Source: Sulfuritalea sp. | Lineage (GTDB): Bacteria; Pseudomonadota; Gammaproteobacteria; Burkholderiales; Rhodocyclaceae | Assembly: GCA_018333815.1 (NCBI GenBank) | Contig: JAGXSN010000178.1 | Location: forward strand, 1 to 38,041 | Reading direction: 5' to 3' | DNA length: 38,041 nt | In this document: positions 17,808 through 26,670 of the stretch, piece after piece | Layout of the letters: each line of letters starts with the position of its first letter | Position numbering within the stretch: the stretch's first letter is position 1 | Notes under the pieces: model-generated | Seen by the model: only the letters and a program-made list of their open reading frames with translations | What the model was told of the DNA's origin: nothing | The model's database searches: none | Position numbers and translations under genes: made by a program

Positions 17808-18629
17808 TCAGAGCCCGGCCTCACGCAGGTATGCCTCGGCTGCCGCACGCACCTGGGAAGACTTGATCACCAGTCCCAAATCGATCATCTCGCTGCTATA
17901 CACGGCAGTCTGCTGGCTGGCGGGAATGGGGGCGCTGACCAGATGGTTGGATTCCTCCTTGAAAAAAACCGCGGCCACGACGCCCAGAAACAGAAAACGC
18001 CGCGCCGCGCCGCGCTGGGCGATCGTGTCGCTATCGTAGAGAAATACCGGGCTGCCGCTCGACCCCGGGTACACCGCGGCATCCACCAGAAACTCCGGGC
18101 GCGCCTCGAAATCGAGGAAAACCGGGGTTGCGGTCGTGCCGCGCCGCAGGATGGGCATCAGGTTGGCCTTGTCCCACACCCCACTGGGATAGCCGACGAA
18201 TATCACCTGCTCGAGCGCATCGAGATTCGTCACGGTCGCGCCATCAGGAATCAAGCGCCCGTCGATGGCCTGGTAGAAAATCTCGCCGCCTTGCTCCCGG
18301 ATGTGCGCCTCGAGAGGGCGCAGCGGCAACACGGCAAGATCGACGCTGGCGTCGGGATGGTAGAACCAGGCCTGACTAAAATCCTCGATATCGAGGCGGA
18401 AACCCCGCCCGACCATCGGCTGCCCGTCGCGCTTGCGGGTAAAAATCAACGCGCCGGTGCGCACGTTCTCGGCAAGGTGGCGATTGGTCACGACGAAACT
18501 GTGCGGTTTCCCGTTGTGCATGCAGTCGAAAACGAAGGCGGTCCCCGTCCCCTGGGAGCCATCCTCGAGCACCGTGTCCACCCGCACGGTGCTGAACAAC
18601 AAACGCTTGGCGATCGAATTGATTTCCAC
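17808..18629 (-). CDS. Trypsin-like (S1/DegP-fold) serine peptidase domain protein
   Basis: 273 aa, GTG start; His (FVVTNRHLAENV), Asp (DASVDLAVLPL), Ser (PGSSGSPVF) triad motifs; no obvious signal peptide. Confidence 0.8.
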   Translation of the reverse strand: MEINSIAKRLLFSTVRVDTVLEDGSQGTGTAFVFDCMHNGKPHSFVVTNRHLAENVRTGALIFTRKRDGQPMVGRGFRLDIEDFSQAWFYHPDASVDLAVLPLRPLEAHIREQGGEIFYQAIDGRLIPDGATVTNLDALEQVIFVGYPSGVWDKANLMPILRRGTTATPVFLDFEARPEFLVDAAVYPGSSGSPVFLYDSDTIAQRGAARRFLFLGVVAAVFFKEESNHLVSAPIPASQQTAVYSSEMIDLGLVIKSSQVRAAAEAYLREAGL

Positions 18630-18701
18630 CGCGCCATCTTACACGCTTGTTCCGACCGCGTTGTTCCCCAACCCGTTTCCGGAGCGCCGGCGCCGTGACC
18701 G

Positions 18702-18730
18702 AAAAAAATCCCCGCCGCGGCGGGGATTTT
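18702..18730 (-). terminator. Rho-independent terminator after the cytochrome b gene (potentially bidirectional)
   Basis: Perfect 26-nt palindrome AAAATCCCCGCCGCGGCGGGGATTTT, with T7 on the minus strand; 24 bp beyond the stop at 18755. Confidence 0.88.
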
Positions 18731-18754
18731 GCCGTAGGCGCTCCTTGCGACGAG

Positions 18755-19351
18755 TCAGTGCACTTTCTCCCAGCCGGTGATCATCGCCTTGATGTGCGCC
18801 AGCGGGGTGGCGCCGGTGGTGGTGAGGTAAACATGCACGATGAGGAACAGCAGCATCAGGTATGCGCCGACCACATGCCCGAACGCAACCCAGGCGGGCA
18901 CAAGGCCGCCCAAGCCCCAGTCCGCCCAGACATCGCTGAAAAGCATCAGCCATCCGGTCGTCCAGATGAGCGGACCGACGATCGCCAGGATGAACAGGTA
19001 GGCCAGCTTCTGCAAGGGATTGTGCTTGGTCAGCGCCGTCTGACGGTGGGGATGGGGCGCGTTCCTGAAAATGCCGAACAGATAGTAGTTCGCCATCGCC
19101 ATCACGTTCTTGGTCGATGGGATGTACTGCTTCCACTCGCCGGTGGTGAGGTGCCAGAAGATCGCAAAGCACCACAGACCGACCAGGATCCAGGCCGCGA
19201 TGGTGTGGTATTCGACCGCTTTTTCGAAGCCGAAGTAGCTGTACCAGCCGTGGATTTCCAGGCCGGAGAACAGCAGGAAGATGATCAGCGTCGCCTGCGA
19301 CCAGTGCCAGAAGCGCTCGAATCTCTTGAAAATGTAGATATGTTCAGCCAT
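18755..19351 (-). CDS. Di-heme cytochrome b (formate dehydrogenase gamma / thiosulfate reductase b-like)
   Basis: MAEHIYIFKRFERFWHWSQATLIIFLLFSGLEIHG...YHTIAAWILVGLWCFAIFWHLTTGEWKQYIP...HVVGAYLMLLFLIVHVYL; TGATG coupling with the upstream octaheme gene. Confidence 0.87.
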   Translation of the reverse strand: MAEHIYIFKRFERFWHWSQATLIIFLLFSGLEIHGWYSYFGFEKAVEYHTIAAWILVGLWCFAIFWHLTTGEWKQYIPSTKNVMAMANYYLFGIFRNAPHPHRQTALTKHNPLQKLAYLFILAIVGPLIWTTGWLMLFSDVWADWGLGGLVPAWVAFGHVVGAYLMLLFLIVHVYLTTTGATPLAHIKAMITGWEKVH

Positions 19352-20982
19352 CAGTGATCTCCCAGATTTCTCGTTTGGCGTTTCTTGCTCATGAGGATGC
19401 GCATCGCACCGTGGGCAACGACGCCGAGCAGCGTGAGCACGACCAACACCCTCATCGCGTTGTCGAGCCAGGGGGTGCTGTCGCGGCCGGTGATGTAGAT
19501 GCCCTCGATCTTGTCCAGGCGGCCACCCTTGGTGTGGCATTCGCTGCAACCGACCGTATTTTCCTTGGGAGCCACCATGTGGTTGACCGGCCATTGGCTA
19601 ACGGTCTCGATGAAGCCGACCTGGCCGGAGAATGGCAAGCCGGCCGTCTTCATGCCGGCGGCAACCGCTCTTTCCCAGTTCAGGTTGGTCCAGTAGGCCG
19701 TGTCGTTGGCGCCCGCCAGTTGGGTCACCGCCAGGGTCTTGTTGACCGGGTCATACGGCTGCTTGCCGACGTGCGTCTTGATCGGCCAGATCTTCGAGCG
19801 GCCATCCTCCGGGCTGCCCAGGAACTTGTTGATGTAGATCGGACGCTGCGCCGATTCGATCTTTTCGGTCGGCAGGGTGTATTCGACGTCGCCGTTGAAC
19901 CAGATGTAGTCGGGCTTGACGTTGTCGCCGAAGGTAGATGTCCCCTTGTGCCCCTTGTAGATCGGGTTGCCGAGGTCGTCCCTGATGCTCAGGGGTTTGC
20001 CTTTCTCGTCGCGCTTGCCGGCGGTCGACCAGTCCCAGGAGAGCATCGTCGAGACCCCCCCCCGCGCCATGGCGGGAACATGGCAGGTCTGACAGGCCAG
20101 CACCCGGGAGTGACTGTCGAGCCGGTCTGCCTGATCGCCCTTGTGCGGTGTCTGGCCATGACAGGACTGGCAGGTCGCCGGATTTCTCTCCCCCGTCATG
20201 CCGCGGAGACGCGCAGGATCCTTATCCACCGCGGTGGGTGCATAGCGGCTGCCTGGGACATGATGGCCTTCCGTCTGATGGCAGGTCGCGCAGGTGAAAT
20301 TGAGGCCGTCCGCGTTCATGTGAACGTCGATGCTCTTGTCCGGCTCCTCCAGAGAGGAGTCCATTTCACCCTGCTTGACGCCGTCCCCGCCGCCACCGAA
20401 GAAATGGCAACTGCCGCAGGTCTGCCGACTGGTCTTGCCGACATTCTGGGCAATCCGCTTGAGGTTGGTGCCGCGGATGATATTGCCCGAGCCGGGCGGC
20501 ATCTCGACGTCCTTGGCGAACACGTTGCCATTGAGCCCGGAAGGCTTGCGGTAACTGCCCGTGGTGTCGTGACAAACCAGGCAGTCCACCCGCTCCGGAT
20601 CGGTCGAAAGACCGCCCTTGTCGGTCAGCCCGGCGTATCCGACGTGACAACTCGTGCAGGCATGCAGATTGGAAACCGCCGAGGTGCAGTAGTTGTTGAC
20701 CACGTGGCGCTTGCCGACCAGTTCCTTGCTCTTCGGATTGACAAACTCCCATTTCCAGTGCTGGGTATGCATCACCTGGTCGGCCGCCTCGGTGTGGCAA
20801 ACCAAACACGCCCGGGTGACCTCCGGACCGGATTGAAAGTCCTGGTCAAGCTCCTTGAACTTGCCGTGATCGGCCGTAACCGCAGACTTCCGATCGGTGT
20901 CAGCGAACGCCACACCGGATCCCGAAACAACGACGAGCCACCCGACCAGCAGCGCGGTGGCGGCGCGCAGTACACGTTGCAT
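19351..20982 (-). CDS. Octaheme c-type cytochrome, tetrathionate reductase (OTR) family
   Basis: Signal peptide; eight CxxCH motifs counted (ACLVCH, ACTSCH, DCLVCH, TCGSCH, TCATCH, TCQSCH, ACQTCH, GCSECH); C-terminal TM helix. Confidence 0.88.
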   Translation of the reverse strand: MQRVLRAATALLVGWLVVVSGSGVAFADTDRKSAVTADHGKFKELDQDFQSGPEVTRACLVCHTEAADQVMHTQHWKWEFVNPKSKELVGKRHVVNNYCTSAVSNLHACTSCHVGYAGLTDKGGLSTDPERVDCLVCHDTTGSYRKPSGLNGNVFAKDVEMPPGSGNIIRGTNLKRIAQNVGKTSRQTCGSCHFFGGGGDGVKQGEMDSSLEEPDKSIDVHMNADGLNFTCATCHQTEGHHVPGSRYAPTAVDKDPARLRGMTGERNPATCQSCHGQTPHKGDQADRLDSHSRVLACQTCHVPAMARGGVSTMLSWDWSTAGKRDEKGKPLSIRDDLGNPIYKGHKGTSTFGDNVKPDYIWFNGDVEYTLPTEKIESAQRPIYINKFLGSPEDGRSKIWPIKTHVGKQPYDPVNKTLAVTQLAGANDTAYWTNLNWERAVAAGMKTAGLPFSGQVGFIETVSQWPVNHMVAPKENTVGCSECHTKGGRLDKIEGIYITGRDSTPWLDNAMRVLVVLTLLGVVAHGAMRILMSKKRQTRNLGDH

Positions 20983-21293
20983 AGCGACTCCCTTATATTT
21001 TTGGCAACGCGCTCATCTTATTACCCGCCGAATTCGGGGCGCAATTACTCCACGGGAGTAGCGCGGTCTTTCGGCAAGGGGATCGGCGCCCCTCCGGACG
21101 CGCGCTCAATCGTGCCCAGTCGATTGAATTATTAGCGTTTGCTGATACTGCGGCTCTTCGGCTTTCCACTAACCCATTTGGCTAGTTCGCAAGTCAATAA
21201 CTTTGGTGCTAACGTGGTCGCGCTGCGTTGCCATGGTTCGAGCGGACCGCGTCGCCAGCTTCGAAAAAACTCGTACATGGGGGAAAGGCATCG

Positions 21294-22532
21294 ATGAGTT
21301 CAGGAAACGGCTGGGTTGCCGGCTTCAAGGCCGACTACGAGAAAATCTTCGTCGAGGAATGGTCGCACTATGTCGGCGCGATCCTTCTGATCATGATCAT
21401 CCTGGCGATGATGGTCAATGGCACGGTCTGGGGAGTTTTCGGCGGCGTACGCTACTGGGGCGACCAGATCAACGGCTTCCTCGGTCTGGCGCCGATCCTG
21501 GGCATCCACGTCGCCGAGGAGGGACCGCTCACGCACCGCATGTCGCTGATGAACATCATGCTGCTGCTCGGCGCCTTCACCGCCGCGCTGATGTCGCGAC
21601 AATTTCTCGTCAGTCGGCCACCCAAGCTTGAGTATGTCTGGGCGGCCCTGGGCGGAACCCTGATGGGCGTCGGAGCGGCTTTGGCCGGCGGCTGCACGAC
21701 CGGGGGCTTCTTCAATCCCGTGGTGCATGCCTCGCCGGCGGGCTGGACGATGTGGTTCGGCTTGCTGATCGGCGTAGTGATCGGTCTGAAACTTCTGCTC
21801 TGGACGCTCGAAAACATCAACTGGGGCATGAACCCCCCGCCTACCCTCAATACCCCCGGCGGCCTGGTGAAGGTGTTTCCCTGGATCGGGTTCGCCGTTC
21901 TCATCGGCATCGCAATCTGGGCCTACGAGTGGTACACCTCGCCGGACCGCGTCTGGGCGAGCCGCGCCGTGATCGTCGTGCTCGGCTTCGCCATCGGCTT
22001 CGTCATGCACCGGGCGCGACTGTGCTTCGCGCGCGCCTTCCGGGAGCCGTTCATGACGGCCGAAGGCGACATGACGAAGGCGGTCATCCTGGCCCTGGCG
22101 ATCGGCATCCCGATCGCATCCTTCCTGTTCCAGAAAAACGTGATCGACCCCTACACGGCGATCCCCGCTGCCTTCTGGATCGGCTCGCTCGCCGGCGGCG
22201 TGATTTTCGGCGTCGGCATGATCTTCGCCGGCGGCTGCGCCTCCGGCTCGCTCTGGCGCATGGGCGAAGGTCACGTCAAGCTGTGGGTCGCCATGCTCTT
22301 CTTCGCCTGGATGGGGTCGACCGCCAGCGCGCTGCTGAAGAAGGCCGGCCTGACCTCGGCCGACCCGTATAGCGAGGCGGACTACGAAGTCACCGCCCTC
22401 GGCTACCAGGCCTACTGGCCCAGCATGTTCGAAGGCTGGGGTCTGACCCTGTTGGTCTCCGGCGCACTGCTGCTGGCTTGGTATGCCTTCGTGCGCTACA
22501 ACGAATCGACCGAGAAATTCACTGTTTTGTAA
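21294..22532 (+). CDS. YeeE/YedE family (TsuA-like) sulfur-compound transporter
   Basis: MSSGNGWVAGFKADYEKIFVEEWSHYVG...; conserved Cys motifs AGGCTTGGFFNP, RARLCFARAFREPF, AGGCASGSLWRMGEGH. Confidence 0.88.
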   Translation: MSSGNGWVAGFKADYEKIFVEEWSHYVGAILLIMIILAMMVNGTVWGVFGGVRYWGDQINGFLGLAPILGIHVAEEGPLTHRMSLMNIMLLLGAFTAALMSRQFLVSRPPKLEYVWAALGGTLMGVGAALAGGCTTGGFFNPVVHASPAGWTMWFGLLIGVVIGLKLLLWTLENINWGMNPPPTLNTPGGLVKVFPWIGFAVLIGIAIWAYEWYTSPDRVWASRAVIVVLGFAIGFVMHRARLCFARAFREPFMTAEGDMTKAVILALAIGIPIASFLFQKNVIDPYTAIPAAFWIGSLAGGVIFGVGMIFAGGCASGSLWRMGEGHVKLWVAMLFFAWMGSTASALLKKAGLTSADPYSEADYEVTALGYQAYWPSMFEGWGLTLLVSGALLLAWYAFVRYNESTEKFTVL

Positions 22533-22569
22533 CGTAACTCGTGCAGTCCCTACAAAAAGGAGAGTTGAG

Positions 22570-23763
22570 ATGAAACTGAAGCTGCTCGTCGCCGCAGTCT
22601 CCATTGCCCTGATCGGAGGTTGCGCCCAAACGCCACAAAAACCGGTAGGCGCCGAAGCCAAGCCCGCAGCGGCCCCGGCGGCCGGCGGTGGGGTGGGGGT
22701 CGGCAACTACAAGCCTTACACCAAGATCGTCGATTTCGCTTACGTCAAACCCCATGCCACGCCGCCGATCGACCGCGCCAAGACCGCGCTGCTGATCGAC
22801 TCGCGGCCCACCAAGCCGCGCTTCGATCCGGGTCACATTCCCGGCTCCATCAACATTGTCGACCCGCTTTTCGACAGGCAAAAAGACCGGCTGCCCGCCG
22901 ACAAGAACAAGGAGATCATCTTCTACTGCGGCGGCCCCGCCTGCGAGCTCTCGCACCAGTCGGCCTATAAGGCCGAGGCGCTCGGCCACACCAACATCAA
23001 GGTGTTCCAGGGCGGCATGCCGGAATGGGAGGCCAGAGGCGAACTCGTCTCCGTCAGCACCGCTTTCATCAACAGGATCCTGGCCGAAAAACAGGACATC
23101 GTGTTGGTCGATTCGAGGCCGGATCGGGTCTTTGCCAAGGGCAGCATTCCTGGCGCGATCAACATTCCGGACAACAAGTTCGATGCCGCCCGATTGCCCG
23201 CCGACAAGAACAAGCCGATCATCTTCTTCTGCGGCGGCCTGATCTGCGACCTGTCCGACAAGTCGGCGCACAAGGCAAGGCAGCTGGGCTACAAGAACGT
23301 GCGGGTCTATACCGAAGGCTATCCGGCCTGGCTCGAGGCGAACAAGGCCGCAGCCGCTCCGGCAGCCGCACCCGCCGCGGCCGCGCCCGCCGCAGCCGCT
23401 CCTGCGGCAGCCGCAGGCGGATCCGGGATCGAAACCACCGCCGACAAGCTGGTCATCCACCCTGCCTTTTTCGAGCGCGTTGTCAGGGAAAACCCCGCCA
23501 GACTGACCATCGTCGACGTGCGCCGCGCCGTGCAGTGCCAGGCCGGCACCTGGCCGGGCGCCCAGTGCATCCCGCTGGAGGAACTGGAGGGCAAGCTCGC
23601 CGCACTGCCCAAGGGCAAGCCGATCGTCTTCACCTGCGCAACCGGCGCCCAGGCCAGCATGGCGCACGACATGTTCGTCGACAAGAAAATGCAGGGCGAA
23701 GCGTATATCCTCGACGCCGAAGTCGAGATGGCTGACGGCAAGATCCGCCTGAAGAAGAAGTAA
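22570..23763 (+). CDS. Triple rhodanese-domain lipoprotein
   Basis: Lipobox LIGGCAQ; three rhodanese-like units with Cys loops FYCGGPACELS, FFCGGLICDLS, FTCATGAQASM; Ala/Pro linker before the third; SD aaaggag. Confidence 0.85.
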   Translation: MKLKLLVAAVSIALIGGCAQTPQKPVGAEAKPAAAPAAGGGVGVGNYKPYTKIVDFAYVKPHATPPIDRAKTALLIDSRPTKPRFDPGHIPGSINIVDPLFDRQKDRLPADKNKEIIFYCGGPACELSHQSAYKAEALGHTNIKVFQGGMPEWEARGELVSVSTAFINRILAEKQDIVLVDSRPDRVFAKGSIPGAINIPDNKFDAARLPADKNKPIIFFCGGLICDLSDKSAHKARQLGYKNVRVYTEGYPAWLEANKAAAAPAAAPAAAAPAAAAPAAAAGGSGIETTADKLVIHPAFFERVVRENPARLTIVDVRRAVQCQAGTWPGAQCIPLEELEGKLAALPKGKPIVFTCATGAQASMAHDMFVDKKMQGEAYILDAEVEMADGKIRLKKK

Positions 23764-23779
23764 TCTTCGCGCGAAGCGC

Positions 23780-23810
23780 CCGCCCGTGTCGCTTGGCCGG
23801 ACACGGGCGG
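23780..23810 (+). terminator. Stem-loop after rhodanese gene (weak terminator or mRNA 3' structure)
   Basis: CCGCCCGTGTC-gcttggccg-GACACGGGCGG, perfect 11-bp stem without a T-tract. Confidence 0.45.
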
Positions 23811-23857
23811 TGGTGTCCTCCGGCATCGACACCCCTCTCCACCCAGCGTGGCCGGGC

Positions 23858-23898
23858 CTCGCGTGGCCCGTTTCTCGCGTGGCCCGTTTCTCCCGTGG
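23858..23898 (+). repeat. Short tandem repeat, 16-bp unit ctcgcgtggcccgttt, about 2.5 copies
   Basis: Units at 23858-23873 and 23874-23889, then partial ctcccgtgg. Confidence 0.7.
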
Positions 23899-23951
23899 TA
23901 AGCTTGCGCGCCAGTGTATTCCGGTGCTCTCGCACCGCTCGTCAAGCCTAG

Positions 23952-26117
23952 ATGCCCGCTTCCCGCTTTTTGCAGCACGCGCTCCTGCAGCGCTTCTTTC
24001 CGTTTCTGGCGTGGCTGCCGATCAATGCGTCCGTCCTGCGCGGCGACCTGATTGCCGGCATCATCGGCGCCCTGGTGCTGGTGCCGAAGGCGATGGCCTA
24101 CGCCCAGTTGTCTGGCCTGCCGGTCTATTTCGGACTCTACACCGCATTCATTCCGGCCATTCTTGCCGCCTTGTGGGGTTCTTCGCGGCAGTTGCTGACC
24201 GGGCCGGTCGCCATCGTTTCGCTGATGACCGCCGCCGCCGTCACTCCGCTCGCCGTTCCGATGAGCGAGGACTACATCGGCCTGGTACTCCTGCTCACCC
24301 TGCTCGTCGGCATCATCCAGTTCGCGCTCGGCGCCGTCAAGCTGGGCACCATCGTCAACTTCGTGTCCCACCCGGTCATTCTCGGCTTCATCAACGCCGC
24401 GGCGATCATCATCGCCCTTTCGCAGCTGGATCTGCTGCTCGGCATCCCCAAGGGGCGCAGCGGTTCCTTTCTCAAGGACATCTGGGAAATGCTCGCCTAC
24501 CTGCCCCAGACCCATCTGCCCACGCTGGCCATGTCGGCTTTCGCCCTGGCGCTGATGCTCGCATTGAAAAAAGTCAAGATGCTGATCAAGCCGAGCGTGT
24601 TGATCGTGGTGGTCGTCACGACCCTGGTCAGCTATTTCGCCGGCTACGCCCACGACAGCAAGGGCAAGCCCGAGGACATCGTCAACCCGGCGATCCATGC
24701 CCTGGTGATGGGCCACATCGTCGCCGACGACAACATCCGTGCCATGACCGCGGAAATCGCGGACAAATCCGCGGAACTGCGCGCGCTCGGCCAGGAGGAC
24801 GATCTCGCCGAGATCGCCGAGATCAACTATCAACTCGATCTGATGCGCCTGGCAATCGCCAACATGGAGCACGACAACAAGGAGCGCATGCAGCAGCTCC
24901 ATCGGGTCAAGCTAAAGCGCGCCCTTGCTGCCGAAACCGGGTCGGCAAAAATTTACCTCGAGGGCGAAGTGCCGCCGACAGTCGCTACCGATGGCCGCAC
25001 CTGGCACATCAAGAAAATCGAAGACGGCCAGATCGGACTGGTGGGCGGCGGCGAGGTGATCGGCGCCATCCCGTCCGGCCTGCCCGATCTGCGCCTGCCG
25101 ACACTGGGTTTCGAAGCTGTCCTGTCCCTCGTTACCGCCGCACTGATCATCGCGCTGGTCGGGTTCATGGAAACGATTTCGATGGCGAAGGCGCTGTCGG
25201 CCCAGACCAAGCAGCGCATCGACCCCAACCAGGAGTTGATCGGCCAGGGGGTGGCAAACATCGGCGGAGCGTTCTTCCAGTCCTATCCCGCCTGCGGCTC
25301 CTTCACCGGTTCGGCCATCAACCTGCAGGCGGGCGCCCGCACCGGGCTGGCTTCGGTATTCAACGGAGTGTTCGTGGCCGTCACTCTGCTGTTTCTGACC
25401 TCCTGGCTCTACTACCTGCCCAAGGCCGTGCTGGCCGTGATCATCCTGCTGGCGGTCGTCGGCCTCATCACCCCGGCCGCAATCAGGCACACCTGGCAAG
25501 CCAGCCGCAAGGATGGGGCCACGGCCCTGGTCACCTTTTTCGCCACCTTGATCTTCGCCCCCCATCTCGACAAGGGCATCATGATCGGCGCGGTGCTGGC
25601 GATCGTCATGCACCTCCACGAAACGATGCAGCCGCGCGTCGCGATTCTGGGTCGCCACCGCGACGGCACCCTGCGCGACGCCAAGATTCACAATCTGCCC
25701 GCCTCCGACGTCATCACCGCCATACGTTTCGATGGCCGCCTCTACTTCGCCAATGTTTCCTACTTCGAGGAAGCAGTGCTCAACGCCGTCGCCGACAACC
25801 CCGCAGCGCCTTACGTGCTGATTGTCGGCGACGGCATCAACGGCATCGACGCGTCGGGCGAGGAAGTCATCCACCACCTCGTCGAGCGCCTCAACGAGAT
25901 TGGCATCGTCGTGCTGTTCGCCGGCCTCAAGAAGCAGATCCACGACGTGATGCGCGCCACCGGCCTGCGTGACAAGATCGGCAAGAAGCGCTTTTTCGCC
26001 ACCGCCGAGGAAGCCCTCAATGTCATCTACTCGCGCGCCGAGTACGCCGGCGAGGACGATCCGCTGCGCCCGCCGCCGCGCCGGGAACCGATGTCCGCCA
26101 TGAAGCTGCACGAATAA
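23952..26117 (+). CDS. SulP family anion transporter with C-terminal STAS domain and an inserted helical segment
   Basis: LRGDLIAGIIGALVLVPKAMAYAQLSGLPVYFGLYTAFIP, GFMETISMAKALSAQTKQRIDPNQELIGQGVANIGGAFFQSYPACGSFTGSAINLQAGART; STAS domain YVLIVGDGINGIDASGEEVI; about 720 aa. Confidence 0.92.
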   Translation: MPASRFLQHALLQRFFPFLAWLPINASVLRGDLIAGIIGALVLVPKAMAYAQLSGLPVYFGLYTAFIPAILAALWGSSRQLLTGPVAIVSLMTAAAVTPLAVPMSEDYIGLVLLLTLLVGIIQFALGAVKLGTIVNFVSHPVILGFINAAAIIIALSQLDLLLGIPKGRSGSFLKDIWEMLAYLPQTHLPTLAMSAFALALMLALKKVKMLIKPSVLIVVVVTTLVSYFAGYAHDSKGKPEDIVNPAIHALVMGHIVADDNIRAMTAEIADKSAELRALGQEDDLAEIAEINYQLDLMRLAIANMEHDNKERMQQLHRVKLKRALAAETGSAKIYLEGEVPPTVATDGRTWHIKKIEDGQIGLVGGGEVIGAIPSGLPDLRLPTLGFEAVLSLVTAALIIALVGFMETISMAKALSAQTKQRIDPNQELIGQGVANIGGAFFQSYPACGSFTGSAINLQAGARTGLASVFNGVFVAVTLLFLTSWLYYLPKAVLAVIILLAVVGLITPAAIRHTWQASRKDGATALVTFFATLIFAPHLDKGIMIGAVLAIVMHLHETMQPRVAILGRHRDGTLRDAKIHNLPASDVITAIRFDGRLYFANVSYFEEAVLNAVADNPAAPYVLIVGDGINGIDASGEEVIHHLVERLNEIGIVVLFAGLKKQIHDVMRATGLRDKIGKKRFFATAEEALNVIYSRAEYAGEDDPLRPPPRREPMSAMKLHE

Positions 26118-26243
26118 CCTACACCCTCAGGCCCATTACCGGGACCGTTGGAGCGCACATGAAACCCCTGGCCGAGCATCCGCACATCGACGCGGATGCG
26201 ACGCCGGCCGCTGTTCGGCATGCCGATTCTGGCGGGGTGATGC

Positions 26244-26270
26244 CGGGAAAGTCGGCGCTGGCGGGACGGC
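26244..26270 (+). repeat. Dispersed repeat copy 3
   Basis: cgggaaagtcggcgctggcgggacggc, identical over 27 bp to the reverse complement of 37982-38008. Confidence 0.85.
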
Positions 26271-26295
26271 GCATCCGCTGCCCGGCGCCGACCGG

Positions 26296-26670
26296 TCAGT
26301 CCCCGGCCTCCTTGCAGGCGATAATGATCCGTTCGATCAGGTCTTCGATATCGATCGGCTTCAGGCAGTAGTTGCTCGCCCCCTGTTCCATACCGAGGAT
26401 GCTCGACTGCAGGGAAGCATGGCCGGTCAGCATGATCACCGGAAGCCGGGGCGCGACGCGCTTGACCAGGCACAGGCACTCGATGCCGTCGGCATCGCCG
26501 AGCATGACGTCGAGCACTACTGCATCGGGCCAGCCTGCCTGCACCTCCGCCAGCGCCGCGGCGCAGTCGAGGGCGGTCTTCACCTCATAGCTGCGCCGGC
26601 GCAGGCGGCGCGCCATGGTCTCGAGAAACTCGCTTTCGTCGTCGACCAGCAGGATGTTCTTAGGCAGCAT
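26296..26670 (-). CDS. Stand-alone response regulator receiver protein
   Basis: MLPKNILLVDDESEFLETMARRLRRR...DAVVLDVMLGDADGIECL...PVIMLTGHAS...NYCLKPIDIEDLIERI; no output domain. Confidence 0.92.
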   Translation of the reverse strand: MLPKNILLVDDESEFLETMARRLRRRSYEVKTALDCAAALAEVQAGWPDAVVLDVMLGDADGIECLCLVKRVAPRLPVIMLTGHASLQSSILGMEQGASNYCLKPIDIEDLIERIIIACKEAGD

